NCBI GenBank assembly: GCA_949128115.1 | Contig: OX421965.1 | Span: forward strand, 48,041,257 to 48,105,256 | Direction of reading: 5' to 3' | DNA: 64,000 nucleotides | From: Anaspis maculata | Lineage: Eukaryota; Arthropoda; Insecta; Coleoptera; Scraptiidae | Translations under genes and position numbers: made by a program | The notes under the pieces: model-generated | The model's input: only the letters and a program-made list of their open reading frames with translations | Database searches by the model: none | Told to the model about the DNA's origin: nothing | In this document: positions 11,641 to 23,200 of the stretch, in pieces | How the letters are laid out: each line of letters starts with the position of its first letter | How positions within the stretch are numbered: the stretch's first letter is position 1

Positions 11641-12835
11641 CAACCCATCTAGTTGCTGCCGTACTCCTGCTGTGTTGACGCGCTGCGCTGGCGCTCGCCG
11701 CCCGTCATCATCCGATTCTCACGTGCTAGCACCGCCGGTCGCATTCTCCAGCGGCTTCTCAGATTACCTGAGCTGTCTATACCCCGTTCGCGATCGTTTT
11801 AATTGCTGGGAATGGAGGATATCGCCGGAGATTGACCGTGGTACCTGGACCAATCCTCCTGGGCTGCCGCCCGCTCCCGACTTGTCGCGTCCGCTGCCGA
11901 GTGCTTCTGCGGGCCTGTTAGCGAAGAGTTTTAGTCCCCTTCGAGGAAGCTGAGTAAGAACCCGTTTATGTTGCGTCGCGACCCTCCTAGAGGCCGAAGC
12001 GTCGAAGCCCCAATGATGAGCCCCAGCCCACTTGGAAAATGACGAGTCGATTCCCCGGCTGATGTGTCTCAAAGGCCCCCTGGAGCAAGTCGAGTTGGAA
12101 CCCTTCGGAGACGTGTTTTGGTCCCCTTGGGGGCACGCTGAGTCGAGAACCCTCCAGGTTGAGTTTTGACCCTCCGAGAGACTGATGAGTTGCTTCCCCT
12201 GTTGAGTTGCAACCCGTCTCTAGGATGTCGTGTCAGAGCCCTTAGACGTTGAGTCTTGATCCGCCTTCAGGTGTCGAGTCAGAACCCTCCGACGACGAGC
12301 TCCAGCCCTTCTCCAGGTCGATGTGCCAAGGCCCTTCCGGTGTTGAGTTTCGACCCTTCTCCAAGTCGTAGAGTTGGGACCCGTTGACGAAGTGTTTCGA
12401 ACCCCCTCCAGGATGCTGAGTCGCGTTCCCTCGACGATGAGTTCTAGCCCACCTCGAGGATGTCGAGTTGAAACCCCTAAATGAACCAGGCCCGATAGAA
12501 AGGAGGTCTCTCGTTTTGGTATCTCGTGTGGCGGAGTGATGACCTCGACGAGCGGAGGGTTAGTCTTGGTGAGTTGGGATAGTTGCTTACGGTTAGGCTT
12601 TGTCGTGAAAAATGTATGATGGGGCTCACGCGTGCGTTCTGAATCTGCCTGCACGTGCTGGTATCTGCGCTACTGTCTGCCGTCAGGTACAGCCACTTTC
12701 AAGCCTTGTCCTTTGTTGGATACCTTCATAGAAAGGTATTCGCGCTCTTGGGCCCTCTGGACTTGGCTTTGTGACTGCGGTACTCAGAGCCCCGGACCTA
12801 GTGGGTTAGATCTGGAGGCTCGCGGGTGAGCTTCC
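11641..12835. repeat. GC-rich block of degenerate short tandem repeats
   Basis: Base composition changes sharply: this is the only long GC-rich stretch in the window. From about 11940 to 12480 the motif GAGTYG..GAACCC..TCCAGGATG recurs every few tens of bases with many substitutions, giving a decayed tandem array. The open frames of 93-144 residues here are long mainly because GC-rich repeats lack stops. They are low-complexity (Arg/Ser/Gly/Pro) with no recognised domain. It could be the promoter or 5' leader repeats of a retroelement, but no coding part of one follows. Confidence 0.6.
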
Positions 12836-14405
12836 TCTCCGTTTCTGAAGCTCCTAGTTATTCGGAAAAAGTAAATTTTGAGAACTACGTGAAAAATCAA
12901 GTAATTGAAATAAAATAGCATCGCGTTGAGATCGGGGTTCGGACCCTAGAGTACCGTAGAGAGACCGTAGAGTCGTAATTGTTGATCTGATTGATGGACA
13001 CCCCCCCCCCCCCTCCTTGAAACTAATGATTTTGTTTTAGCGCCACGACAGTTCCGGATATTTCCATATAGAGCTTGTTACGGGAATGAAGACGTTCTTA
13101 TTCGAAACTGATGAATTTAATCCGGTACCCAACGACGCCATCGTTCAGATAGGGACTTTGTAAAAATGAATTGTCATTAGGGCTCGATCAGGAATAGTGT
13201 AGACGGCGATCATTTCGCGTTAGGGCAAAGATTATTTCAACGCCTCTCCGCATCGGCTTTTTGGCGAACACCCTGTATAGTCAATTCTCTGCGTTTTGTT
13301 CCTCCTGGATGCGGCCTTTTCTCACAAATTGCTAAACAACAACGAACTAGCGCGTATACGGGGCGTGCTCAAAACGTTCTCCAAATTAAATTTGTATCTT
13401 GACTAGAGTAATTGTTTCGCGCTCACCATCGGTTTGAAAGTTTTTGGAAGGGCGAAATTTGGCTCAACATTTCCGGTTATAGACACGCGCGACCGCGGGA
13501 ATCTTTCTAAGCGTTGGGGGCGACTCACGGTGAAAAAAGGGAATAGGCCCCCACAAAGGCAGCCATATCCAATCCTTTCCAAACAGGCAAAAGAGACCAT
13601 GGCCCAAAAAGAAGCAACAGCCTTTGAAAAGAATGCCACAATAAGGTGGGCTACCATACACACACCGGCCCACAAATCTTTGATAGCACTCGTGGTCGAA
13701 GTCACTCTTCTCTTTTCAGTGTCTAGAAGCCGGGCCTAACCCTAACATAACCTCTAACACTAACATAAATGTTGGATCTGATTTAATCACAAAAAGAACT
13801 TTGAACCGCGAAAACCAGTCCGAATTAAATGTCGGTCAAGGTGTAGAGTCAGGTGTTCGTCGGAAGGTTGGGGTGTTGGGACGTCTGAAATAATTAGGGG
13901 AAAGTTATCTCTTCGGGAATAGGTTAGATCTTTTAGATAATTTAGCCTGCGATGTGAAGGTAAGACTAGGTATAGGAGCGAGCCATTATTCAAACATTTT
14001 GAATTGTACATAGAAGTCAATAGATTGATGTTATGTTAAAATTTTATACTGTGTCTTATTGCGTTCAAACTCGTAGTCAGACCTATCTCAACCATCTCGA
14101 GAGCTCTATAATCGAACAACAAGAAGAGAGGCACAACGGGATAGCTGGGGTCGTTTCAATATATATCAATGTTTGGACTCAAAATCGAAGTTTCGGACTC
14201 ATGAGCCCGAAAAATTATATATTCCATATGTGTTAGTCATAATCTTCTGCCTCACATCCACGATGACCTCTATTGGGGACCACAAAATTTCACTTTTCGT
14301 CGTGAGCTTGGTTTGGAACTCCGCTACAATTGTTGGTTGCATAAAGTAGCTGATTCTTGATCAACATATTAGAGCTAGCCTCGGAGCTAGCAGATGCTGT
14401 CAAGT
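12836..14405. other. No recognisable gene; C-run and mixed sequence
   Basis: A 13-base C homopolymer lies at 13001-13013. A phrase AACACCCTGTATAG at about 13268 resembles the terminus seen in several small elements of this window. The 101-residue plus frame at 13434-13739 and its minus-strand shadow are open together over a moderately GC-rich stretch. I recognise no domain in either and do not call a gene. The motif CCTAACCCTAACATAACC near 13735 is too short to mean anything. Confidence 0.4.
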
Positions 14406-14965
14406 ATTAGGTGGTTAGGTGGTATTTTATTTTCTGCGGCAAATCTCCTACAACAGCTCTCATCTTCTCAGGGCATTTCCTAGTCAAGGTCAAACTGCGT
14501 CAGGCTCTACCGGGGCTTCCATCAGTGACAAAATGCAACAATTTTATAGCTGAGGCTTCCACCAACTGACACCTTCTGCCGGGGGATTTCCATAGTCAAT
14601 GTCGAAATTCTCCAGGTTCGCCAGGTCGAGCATAAGGTGGCCGGATATTCAATTTTCTACGTCGAGTCGTCTACCACAGCGCTCATCTTCATGGGGATAG
14701 TCTAGGATCAAGATGCTCCAGGTTTGCCAGGTCGAGCATAAGGTGGATATTTAATTTTCTACGTCGAGTCGTCCACCACAGCGCTCATCTTCATAGGGCA
14801 TTCCCATAGTCAAGGTCAAATTGCTCCAGGCTCGCCAGGTCGAGCATCAGGTGGATATTCAATTTTCTACATCGAGTTGTCTACCCCAGCGCTCATCTTC
14901 TTGGGGAATTTCCACAGTCAAGGTCAAAATGCTCCAGGTTCGCCAGGTCGAGAATGAGGTGGAGA
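14406..14965. repeat. Tandem array, unit about 107 bp
   Basis: The phrase CAGGTCGAGCATAAGGTGG starts units near 14625, 14731 and 14838, and a last partial one starts near 14945, so the period is about 107. Each unit also contains ATTTTCTACGTCGAG, CAGCGCTCATCTTC, and a phrase like CATAGTCAAGGTCAAA that ends in GCTCCAGG. Two more diverged units can be traced leftward to about 14406. There is no coding potential. Confidence 0.88.
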
Positions 14966-15590
14966 TTTTTAGCGCATTTTCGTAAAAAAATGACGCTCAT
15001 ATTATATGGCCGGTTCCTCTGTCTGTCTGTCCGTCTGTCCGTGTAGAAATTAAGAACTTGTACTTCTCTTCGAGGAATGAAGCTAGAGCCTTGGAACTTT
15101 CTCCGATGGATAGCTGATGTCGCCAAGGGTAGCCAATGGACATTATTTTTTTTATTCATACATACCTAGTTACCATTATTATCAAAAAACAAAGATTTCC
15201 TGTGCACTTCTGAGAGGTTGAACTCCTCCTGAAGCTGAAGCCTTGGAACTTTCTTCGATGTATAGTTGATGTCCTCAAGGGTGGCCAATGGGCATTATTT
15301 TTTTGATCCATACATAGTTACCATTACTATTATTATCATATGTAGTAGCAGAAAACATGTACAACAGCAAAGCAAACAAAGGAAATTGAACGAGCGCGAG
15401 CACGAAAAGCGCCTTAAACATAACTCGCGAATTATTTGAAATTTGAAAAAAGTGCTAGAATGAGGATTCAAATCTCATTTAGAATGCCTTTGCCAAAAAT
15501 TCAACAATTACATTCGTTAGAGGTGTTTTACGGAGACCTCTGGCCCGACGATCTGAAAAAGTAATATCTTTTTGCCAAAAAATATGGACG
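14966..15590. repeat. Two direct copies of an about 107-bp block, next to a (GTCT)n run
   Basis: The block at about 15079-15184 is repeated at about 15231-15339. Both contain GCCTTGGAACTTTC, the GATGT block, AAGGGT.GCCAATGG.CATTA and CATACATA...GTTACCATTA. A CTGTCTGTCTGTCCGTCTGTCC run lies at about 15018-15041. No gene is seen. Confidence 0.75.
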
Positions 15591-15730
15591 GGACCGTCGG
15601 AATCGAATGCGGCCTTGAAATCAACAAAGCAGGCGTACATTTTAACCTTAGGTACCCTTAAATGTATATGTACAGTGCTAGTTAGCACAAAAATGGAAGG
15701 GAAGAAACAACGACGATCACAGCCGAACAT
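15590..15730 (-). pseudogene. LINE reverse-transcriptase fragment
   Basis: The minus-strand frame reads KMYACFVDFKAAFDS between about 15600 and 15655. This is the (Y/F)xxFxDFxxAFD segment of the reverse-transcriptase palm domain in non-LTR retrotransposons. The frame loses resemblance immediately after it, and nothing else of the element is seen nearby. It is a short relic. The clade cannot be set from so little. Confidence 0.6.
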
Positions 15731-16397
15731 CGAAAAGAGGGTTACACTACAGAAGTGGTGCCATCAACCAGGATACATTACTACGTTACATTACAGAATG
15801 ATGCCCCGTGACCACGGTACACTGCAGAAATGGTACCAAGACCTTGGTACACTACAAGTGATATCTCATTAAAAAAAATTCACCGGAGCAGTGCGAAAAG
15901 ATTTTGAAGAATTTTGAAATTCAAAAACCTGTAAAAACACGTTTCACGAATAAAATGAGGATCTATGGATATTTTTCAAAACTGCAAACGGCATTCAACA
16001 GAACTCATCGAAACAGTCAGTATGATGTAACTATAACTCAATATGCAATGGCTGATTCATAATTTTGAGATTTCCGAAATCAAAATTTCAATGGGTAATT
16101 GCCTCGAAATTTTAAAATTATTTCATATTGTGTTACACAGTACTCACCGTTTTGATAAGTTCTATTGAATGCTGTTCACAGTTTGAAAAAATACCACTAG
16201 ATTCTCATTTCATTCGTAAAAACGAACCGCTGAAAATTTTTCACATTTTTTTGCACTTTCTCATTGAACTTTCCAAGTTCTTTCAGATGACACTCAACAT
16301 TGTACAGTGTGTAAAAAAATTACAAATTTTTGAGAAACCCCCGTCCAGAAAGTAGAGGAGAAAAACTCTGGTGGCCTATGAAATTGGACTTCAAAAA
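15731..16397. other. Non-coding; local ACTACAGAA-type short repeats
   Basis: Between about 15740 and 15860 the phrase TACACTRCAGAARTGGTRCCA recurs about three times with changes, a decayed short tandem repeat. The remainder is AT-rich with no recognised gene. A possible element terminus (CCTGTAAAAACACGTTTCACG) lies near 15930. Confidence 0.4.
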
Positions 16398-16890
16398 CAG
16401 TGCCGGATCTAGACTTTTTTTTAGGGGGTGCAAAATTTAATTTTGCCGCCCCCCACCGATACGTGTGAACCAGAGGGGGCTCTAGGGAGCGGAGCTCTCC
16501 TGTAGCGTCATAGCTGAATTTTTTTTTATTTTAAGGGGGCCGTTTGAGAAAAATACCCCTCTTCCTCAAAATTGTTCACAGTATGAAAAAATACAAATTG
16601 CTGAAGTGCTGCAGGATATTTTTTGTTGCCTTTCTTTCAAGTGCCTTGCTTTCCTTGATTTTTAACAGTGAGAAACATATCTAAAACAAAAAATATATAT
16701 GTTACCAAAATGAGAAATAGAATATTTCTGTTTTCTGCTTTCAGTTCTATCAGAATTTTGTTTCTGCTTTGCTCTAGGCGCCAAATTTTTTTTTTTTAAT
16801 TGAAATAAAATTGGACCTTATTTTGCCGCCCCTTCATTCTGCCGCCCAGTGCATATGCCCCGGTTTGCCCCCCCCCTAGATCCGGCGCTG
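16398..16890. mobile_element. Non-autonomous hAT element (493 bp) with 8-bp target duplication
   Basis: The terminal inverted repeats are CAGTGCCGGATCTAG (left) and CTAGATCCGGCGCTG (right). Both are flanked by a perfect 8-bp direct repeat TTCAAAAA (16390-16397 and 16891-16898), the hAT hallmark. The inside is non-coding, with C-rich TTTTGCCGCCCC motifs near both ends. Confidence 0.92.
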
Positions 16891-18541
16891 TTCAAAAATA
16901 TTGTAATTTCAACAGTTTTTCCGCGGCCTGATATCGCGAACGGCTCATGAGAAAAAGGGTGAAACTGATGCATGTTTTATGAATCACCCTGTAAAGTACC
17001 TACAGGAAACATTATGCAGAAAACAAATCACCGAAACCTCGGGAAAAGCTGATGTCCTGAAAATTTGATACACTGTTCAGAATTGAATGCTCTACCTCAT
17101 ATCCAAAATTAACAAAAATCGCCACCCCGAGATTTTCAGTTATTGGATTGAAGCGGGGTAGGGGGGGGGGGTAGAGAGGGGAGTGGTTTGAAAAACTGCA
17201 ACTAAAATGAAGAGGATGAAACCTGTCACTTCATTGAATGCAAATACGTCATAACTCGACGCATCATATACCAGAAGTAGTTTCGGCTATCTTTCCGAAC
17301 AATTAACACGTTATTGGAAAATCAGAATAATTTTGTATTTTTCTCAAAGCACTAGGTATGGGAATTTACAGTCACCATTATGAGAATTCCGATTTGTTTT
17401 GGTTTGCTTACTTGATTTTGTGTTATCCATTTACAATTTTCAGTGAACCTCGCAAATATTTTGTGAACAGTACAGAAAGTAAGCAGTGATTACAGTAAAT
17501 GGTGCTATTCTGTAAAAAAAACATTCTATAAACGCTCTGTTATGTAAAAATTCGTGTCGGCCATTGGCTGTCGCCTAGGTAATAACAGCGTAACAGAGCC
17601 TTCATGGAATGTAATTTCTTTGAGAATCGCGCCATAAATCTGCATAATTTCAAATTAAGTATGGAAAATTACGAACCCTAGGTGAACTTTAATTTTTATT
17701 GATGTTACTTAATTGTTCACATTAGTGATAGTGGATGAAATATACACAAAACATTGGGATATTTACGATTATTTTGTAGATATCACAACATTAGATATGT
17801 TTTTTCTTTCTGCACAAAAATGACGTAAGTATCGATGTAAAATTGCAATTCAATTCAGGTAAAATTACATATGTTTCCATAACAGTGTATTATGCAAACA
17901 ACCAAAACGAACAGCTCAACACGAATATTCGACCCAAAGCCCTATAGGTCACTGCCATCAAAGAAATGAACATAAACGCCGAAAGAGAGGACAAAGTATT
18001 GGGATGAAATTCATCATTCTTCTATCTCTTCAGAACTCCTTCCAGTTCTAGTCTCAAAATCTCGAAAACACCAACTGTCATTAGGTACCTACACCAGCCA
18101 AGATACCATACTACATAAGATTCCAAGAAGATAGAAATCCGGATGGAGACGAACCTCAAAAACCGAATCCCTGAAGAACACGGTCGAGAACACGGTCCAG
18201 AAATTGACAACAAGCAAGAAGCAGCAGAAGAAGCTTCCCAGCGAAAAAAAGTGTAGATGAGAAAGCCCACAAGCGCTCGCCTTATAATCAACGATTTGTA
18301 TATTTTAAGAGGAACCACCCTCCAGCATCCATCACTCTTACAGCTTACAGTATACTTTATTTTCAAGCTTATTTCCCAAGGTGATATGTGTTTTCACTCA
18401 CCTACGACGCTACGTAACGTCAAAAGTCACGTCATAACTCCTCACCTTAGATTATCATTGTTGTATCATGTTGTTATTATGCCAAGCAAGTTTATTCAAA
18501 CGCGTTCCGCATCAAGGTTATTATGATATGGAATATGGACA
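16891..18541. other. No gene; fragment of a foldback family and copy of a dispersed repeat
   Basis: From about 17010 to 17300 the sequence resembles the left arm of the foldback at 54374-56536 in the same orientation. Shared phrases include TCCTGAAAATTTGATA.-CTGTTCAGAATT, CAAAAATCGC.ACCCCGA and GCAAATACGTC.TA..TCGACGCAT. Positions 17515-17645 carry an inverted copy of the block at 11205-11325. The rest, including the 114-residue minus frame at 18022-18366, has no recognisable feature. Confidence 0.6.
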
Positions 18542-18543
18542 TA

Positions 18544-18908
18544 CAGGGTGTTTCAGGGATAATAGCAAAAAATTCAACTGTGGGTGGATCTTGTCAAAAT
18601 ATGACAGAAACCTATATACCATTTTGCAAAGTTCGGCCTAATGACAAAGATACAGCTCACCAAAGTTCACTTTTTTCGAATTTCAAAAATTTGTAACTTA
18701 GAAACGTTTCGACAAATTTAGCTTTAATTTAGCATAAGCTGGTTTGTCATAATCATCTTTCAACCTGCCAAACTTGGGAAGAATCCAATCAGTGGCGTAG
18801 AAGTTATGAGGGGTCACCTTGAGTCAATTTTTCTTCGGATGCTTCTAAATTATCGACCCGAGATCTACTCACAGTTGAATTTTTTGCTATCATCCCTGAA
18901 ACACCCTG
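18544..18908. mobile_element. Short inverted-repeat element (365 bp), TA target duplication
   Basis: It begins CAGGGTGTTTCAGGGATAAT and ends with the near-perfect reverse complement ATCATCCCTGAAACACCCTG, with TA on each side. Inverted similarity extends about 50 bases inward through AGCAAAAAATTCAACTGTG. It is non-coding, of the kind usually called a MITE. Confidence 0.87.
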
Positions 18909-19832
18909 TATTATAATGGCAAGCCACGTTGCTAGCTATACTTGAATCAGAGTTAAAATGGCACCCACCAAATAACCAAATAGAGTAGCGGTAAATTGCG
19001 AAATTTCTTTAGCATGTTCGAATCGCATCTATGAAGTATTACTACTTTTAAGGCTGTATACGCAGGGTATCAATATTTTTCTCTCAAAAATAAAGATAAA
19101 GAGATATTAAGATTTTGATGGGATTCCATCGAATATTTGTCCACCCTGTTTCCGTTTGGATTACCCCACATTCTTTCAGAAGCCGAATAGCCCTAAATCA
19201 CTGGAGAGGTTTCTAAAGGATTGCTGGGACATTTTTTCACAAACGAAAAAATTATCGAAATTATCGACTGTTTTATAATTTTGAGAGACGTATAAAATTG
19301 AATACATGGCCGTTTTTTGAAAAAAGTTGTCAACAAAAAAGAAAAATATATTGTTTTCACATAGTTGATTGAAAAAACGCTCTGTATGAAATTTTTTGAT
19401 ACACTCAGTACGCCGTATAAAAAAATTGAGTTTTTATCTTCATTTTTAAAGGAAAAATCTTCAGAATAATCTTGGCCTGCTGAGAAACAGCCTTAATAAA
19501 GCTAATAAATGAAATAGATTGAGATTCAATCACCTTCAAACTTCGAGAATGCAATGCTTTTTGTTACATTCTTGGATAACTGCAAATTGATCTGAATTCT
19601 AGGCGCTATTTTCTTACGCGTGAAAAACGGGCGATGTGCGACGTAAATTACATGGTAATTTACTCGTCAAAAAATACATCATTTTCACCTCAGTTAATTT
19701 AGCTATCCAATTCTGCTGGCCAGTATCAGCAAAGCTAATAACTATGCGGCATTATAACGATTATAACGTGAAGCTGAAACTTGTCTCAAGTTTTTGAAAT
19801 TTGTGTTCACCTGACTCAATTGCTATTGACAA
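18909..19832. other. No recognisable gene or element
   Basis: AT-rich DNA without a frame of interest. A phrase CCACCCTGTTTCC at about 19142 and CGCAGGGTATCAATA at about 19062 may be the two ends of a small, strongly decayed inverted-repeat element. Otherwise nothing is seen. Confidence 0.35.
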
Positions 19833-19959
19833 GTACAGTATGTTCATTAAAAAATTCAATAATGGGAGGCTGTGGACCGATGATAACCTGGCCGTTTTCG
19901 GATCGAATGGCTTGCGTCACAGCCTCCCTTTATTGAAACTTTTAATGAACATACGGTAC
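19833..19959. mobile_element. Small inverted-repeat element (127 bp)
   Basis: The left arm, starting GTACAGTATGTTCATTAA (19833-19874), is matched in reverse complement by the right arm ending TTAATGAACATACGGTAC (19918-19959). The arms are about 42 bases with few mismatches around a spacer of about 43 bases. It could form a strong hairpin if transcribed. No coding content. Confidence 0.75.
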
Positions 19960-20273
19960 ATTGCACTGTTGCCCGCAGTGACAGCGTGGTGTGTAACTTA
20001 GATATTGATATTTGATTTGCAAGGCGTTCAAGCGCGCCTACTATCTTGGAATTACCCTATGCCTGAAATTGAAAAAAGTGCAATACCACGATAAACTCAC
20101 ATGGTGCTATGCCGTCACAGAAATCTCTAATTATTGTTGTCTATTGATGTCTGTATAATATCAAATTATTAAAATTCAATAGGTGGTATTCAAAATTATG
20201 CTAAACTAACAGAGAATACGTCAAGTTTTACAAATGCGACACCTAGTTATTCTTGGCCCGTGAACCAATCACC

Positions 20274-23200
20274 ATGTCCACAACGACAAACTGGCTTGTC
20301 GATTTCTACGATGGACTATATACGGCAGCAGGTAGGTGCTCCATACCTAATTTACATTGGCGGACAAAGTTAACGCACTGCCAGTTTTTCCACTCAAGTT
20401 TGGTACCAAATTATCCCAGACAGATTTCTCCGATTTGAATGATTTTGCTTCTGCATTATGGGATGTTTTTCCAGGCATCTTGGCTGTGAAACAATTTCCT
20501 GAACAAGTATTACTTTTGGCCATACGAGTATACTGGACGTGAAAGTGCTGTTGTATTTTTCCTGTATCTTTCAGACCCTTTGTGGAGAGCACTGGCAACA
20601 GCAGAAACAATTCATGCCCAACTGTACCCCATCTTCCTTCCCCCAACGTTTTTTTTTTTGTTTCGAAATGTTATCTGGATTTTAGGACATTTTTTGAAAT
20701 TAGGCACCCCTCTAGGAAAGAAGTGTATTCAGAACCTTAGCTGCAGCCCTCAAAAAGGTGCCCTTATATGAAATACTCAGCCCCCTTCACCCTTTATTTG
20801 TTGTAATGATTTTTCTGTTAATTCGATTATTATCCTGAACGTTATTATCAAAATGACTTCTGGTGCCAACAACGCTATTGTATCACTCAACAGCTCTTTG
20901 AAGCTATAATGAGGGTACTCAATAAACTTCCTCGGCCACTTTCAAAAATGAGAAAAAAACATGTTATGTCGGGAAAAAATTATATCCTAAGAATCGGGAT
21001 AACAATTCAAAGTATAACGAGGACTTCAAGGGAAAATGGGAATAGAATTGACCAATTGACCATACCACAACCATACGCCGAGCCATATACGCTATAATTT
21101 TCTGCTGTTGCCGGTGCTCCCCAGAGACTCTCCTAAGATACAAGAAGGAAACCCTACACCAATATTACTGCCGCTCTATAGCCCAAATTGAAATTTTTCA
21201 AAAAAATTAAGTGAAGTCAGATCCGTGAGGAATCATCCTACATTTCACAGAAAAGATCATTCAAATCGGATAAATCATTTTGCAATAATTTGGTTCTAAA
21301 CTTGGTGGTGCGCTAATTTTGCCCGACCCCGACGGTGTACATTTCTTTGTGTATTTCTTTCATCTAGATCCAAGGCTGAATGGATATCCCTTCATGGATT
21401 CGCCTAGATGGCCAATCGGATTTGCTACCTTCTACCTTCTGGTCATTTACATCGGGCCAAAGCTGATGAAAAACCGACCAGCTTTTAATCTAGATAAAAT
21501 TCTCATTTGGTACAACTCAGTTCAAATGGTCAGCAACCTTATATTGTTCGTGTTGGTAAGTGATCGGATCTTATTGAAGAGCTGAATCCAACTGAATAGT
21601 TGTCATGTTTCAGTGCATTTTGATAGAAATTCCAAGACTGAACTGGTTCTGCGCACCTATAGATTTTGCAGACATACCTGAATATAAAATTCGCATGAGG
21701 GCATTCTACGCATATTTCGTATTGAAACTACTGGATCTTCTAGATACGGTAATTCTTTCGTGATTCAAATGCATACTTCAAGAGTTGGGCATATATTAAG
21801 TTGTTCAGTATGGCAAGAGACCGTCCACGGGTGTATGGAAAACACAAGATCGCTCGTTATTAAACTGCTGGACAACGAAGTTGTCGGTATCGGAAAAATG
21901 GTCCGACTTTGGAGGTCAATATCTCCAAAGTGCAATAACTAGCTTGATCCTTCCGTAACCCATTCTATAAAAGTGAATGTTGAGAAATTTCATGTACATT
22001 TTCTACAGGGTGATACGTAAAATGGTGCAAAATTGCAACGACTTCATCGTGCCCCCAAGTGTGGTGTCTTGTCTCAAAACGGTTTTGGAATTTTCCGGAT
22101 TGGAAGTCTAACATTGGAGATATCAATTTTTATGTTTAATGTTGCAGATTTACGAAACTCAGGCATAGCACAAGCACAAAAAATAAAGCGTCCAGGGAGG
22201 ATTTACTTCACTCGGCTCGGACACTGAAGTTTCACATCGTTACCATGTTCAGGGTCTTAAATCTGCAAATAGAACATGTTCCATATAGCTAAAATTGTGA
22301 TGAAATTCTGACGAAATCCAACGTACGAAAAACAAACAAAGACAACACTTGAAAAAGTGCTCCCTGCTTGGCCCCACATCAAATATTCGGGTTGTGTTGA
22401 GAGTGAAATTGTCCTGGACTGTTGTACGAACAATCTTGCTCAATGTCAACATCCATTCATCAAAAGTGACTTAATCTCGCGTGCCAACAAGGCAAATCTG
22501 TAACATTCAAAATAAAAATTTATATCTTGGATGTTACACTTCCAATCCGGATAATTCCAAAACCGTTTTGAGGTGAGACACCACACTTCATGATTTTTGT
22601 ATCATAATACATAACACATTTTTTTTGACAAATGGGGGTACGATGAAGTTGGTCAATTTTGCAGCATTTCACGTATCACCCTGTAGAGATTTTACATAAA
22701 GTTTCTCAACATTCACTTCCACAGGATAGGTCACGGAAGCATTAGGCTAGCTAACACAATAAACAAAACAGAAATCGCATCCGGCAATCGGAAGTTATTG
22801 GTCTTTGAAGTCGAACCATTTTTCCGAGACCGACAACTTCGTTGTCCAGCAGTTTATTACGTTTGTTCTGAAATAATAGGGAGTTGTTGCATAACGTTGT
22901 CACCATTACGGTATCCAATACGATAAATTTAGTTGTACTGCGCAGACGCTATTGGACCTCTGTTCACGGTAAGACTTGACGGACTTGTTTCGCTTATTTT
23001 CCTTGGCGACAGTGCGAATGTTAACAACACTTGCTGTCATGTCAATATCGTCTGTCAGTGTCAATGTGGTATCAATCTAAACTGTAAATTGACATCGCCA
23101 ATCGCCCGCCGTTACTGTGAAAAAACATACCTGAATCACGGCTAAGATTTTAAAATCGTGGATGATCTATCGACAGAACGTATTCACGTTTAGGTTAGAT

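Noticed and set aside
12220..12654. 144-residue minus-strand open frame
   Set aside because: It runs through a GC-rich degenerate tandem repeat. The translation is low-complexity Arg/Thr/Ser repeats, as expected of the array itself.
13434..13739. 101-residue plus frame with a mirror frame on the other strand
   Set aside because: No domain, no splice context, and both strands open over the same GC-richer stretch. No support for coding.
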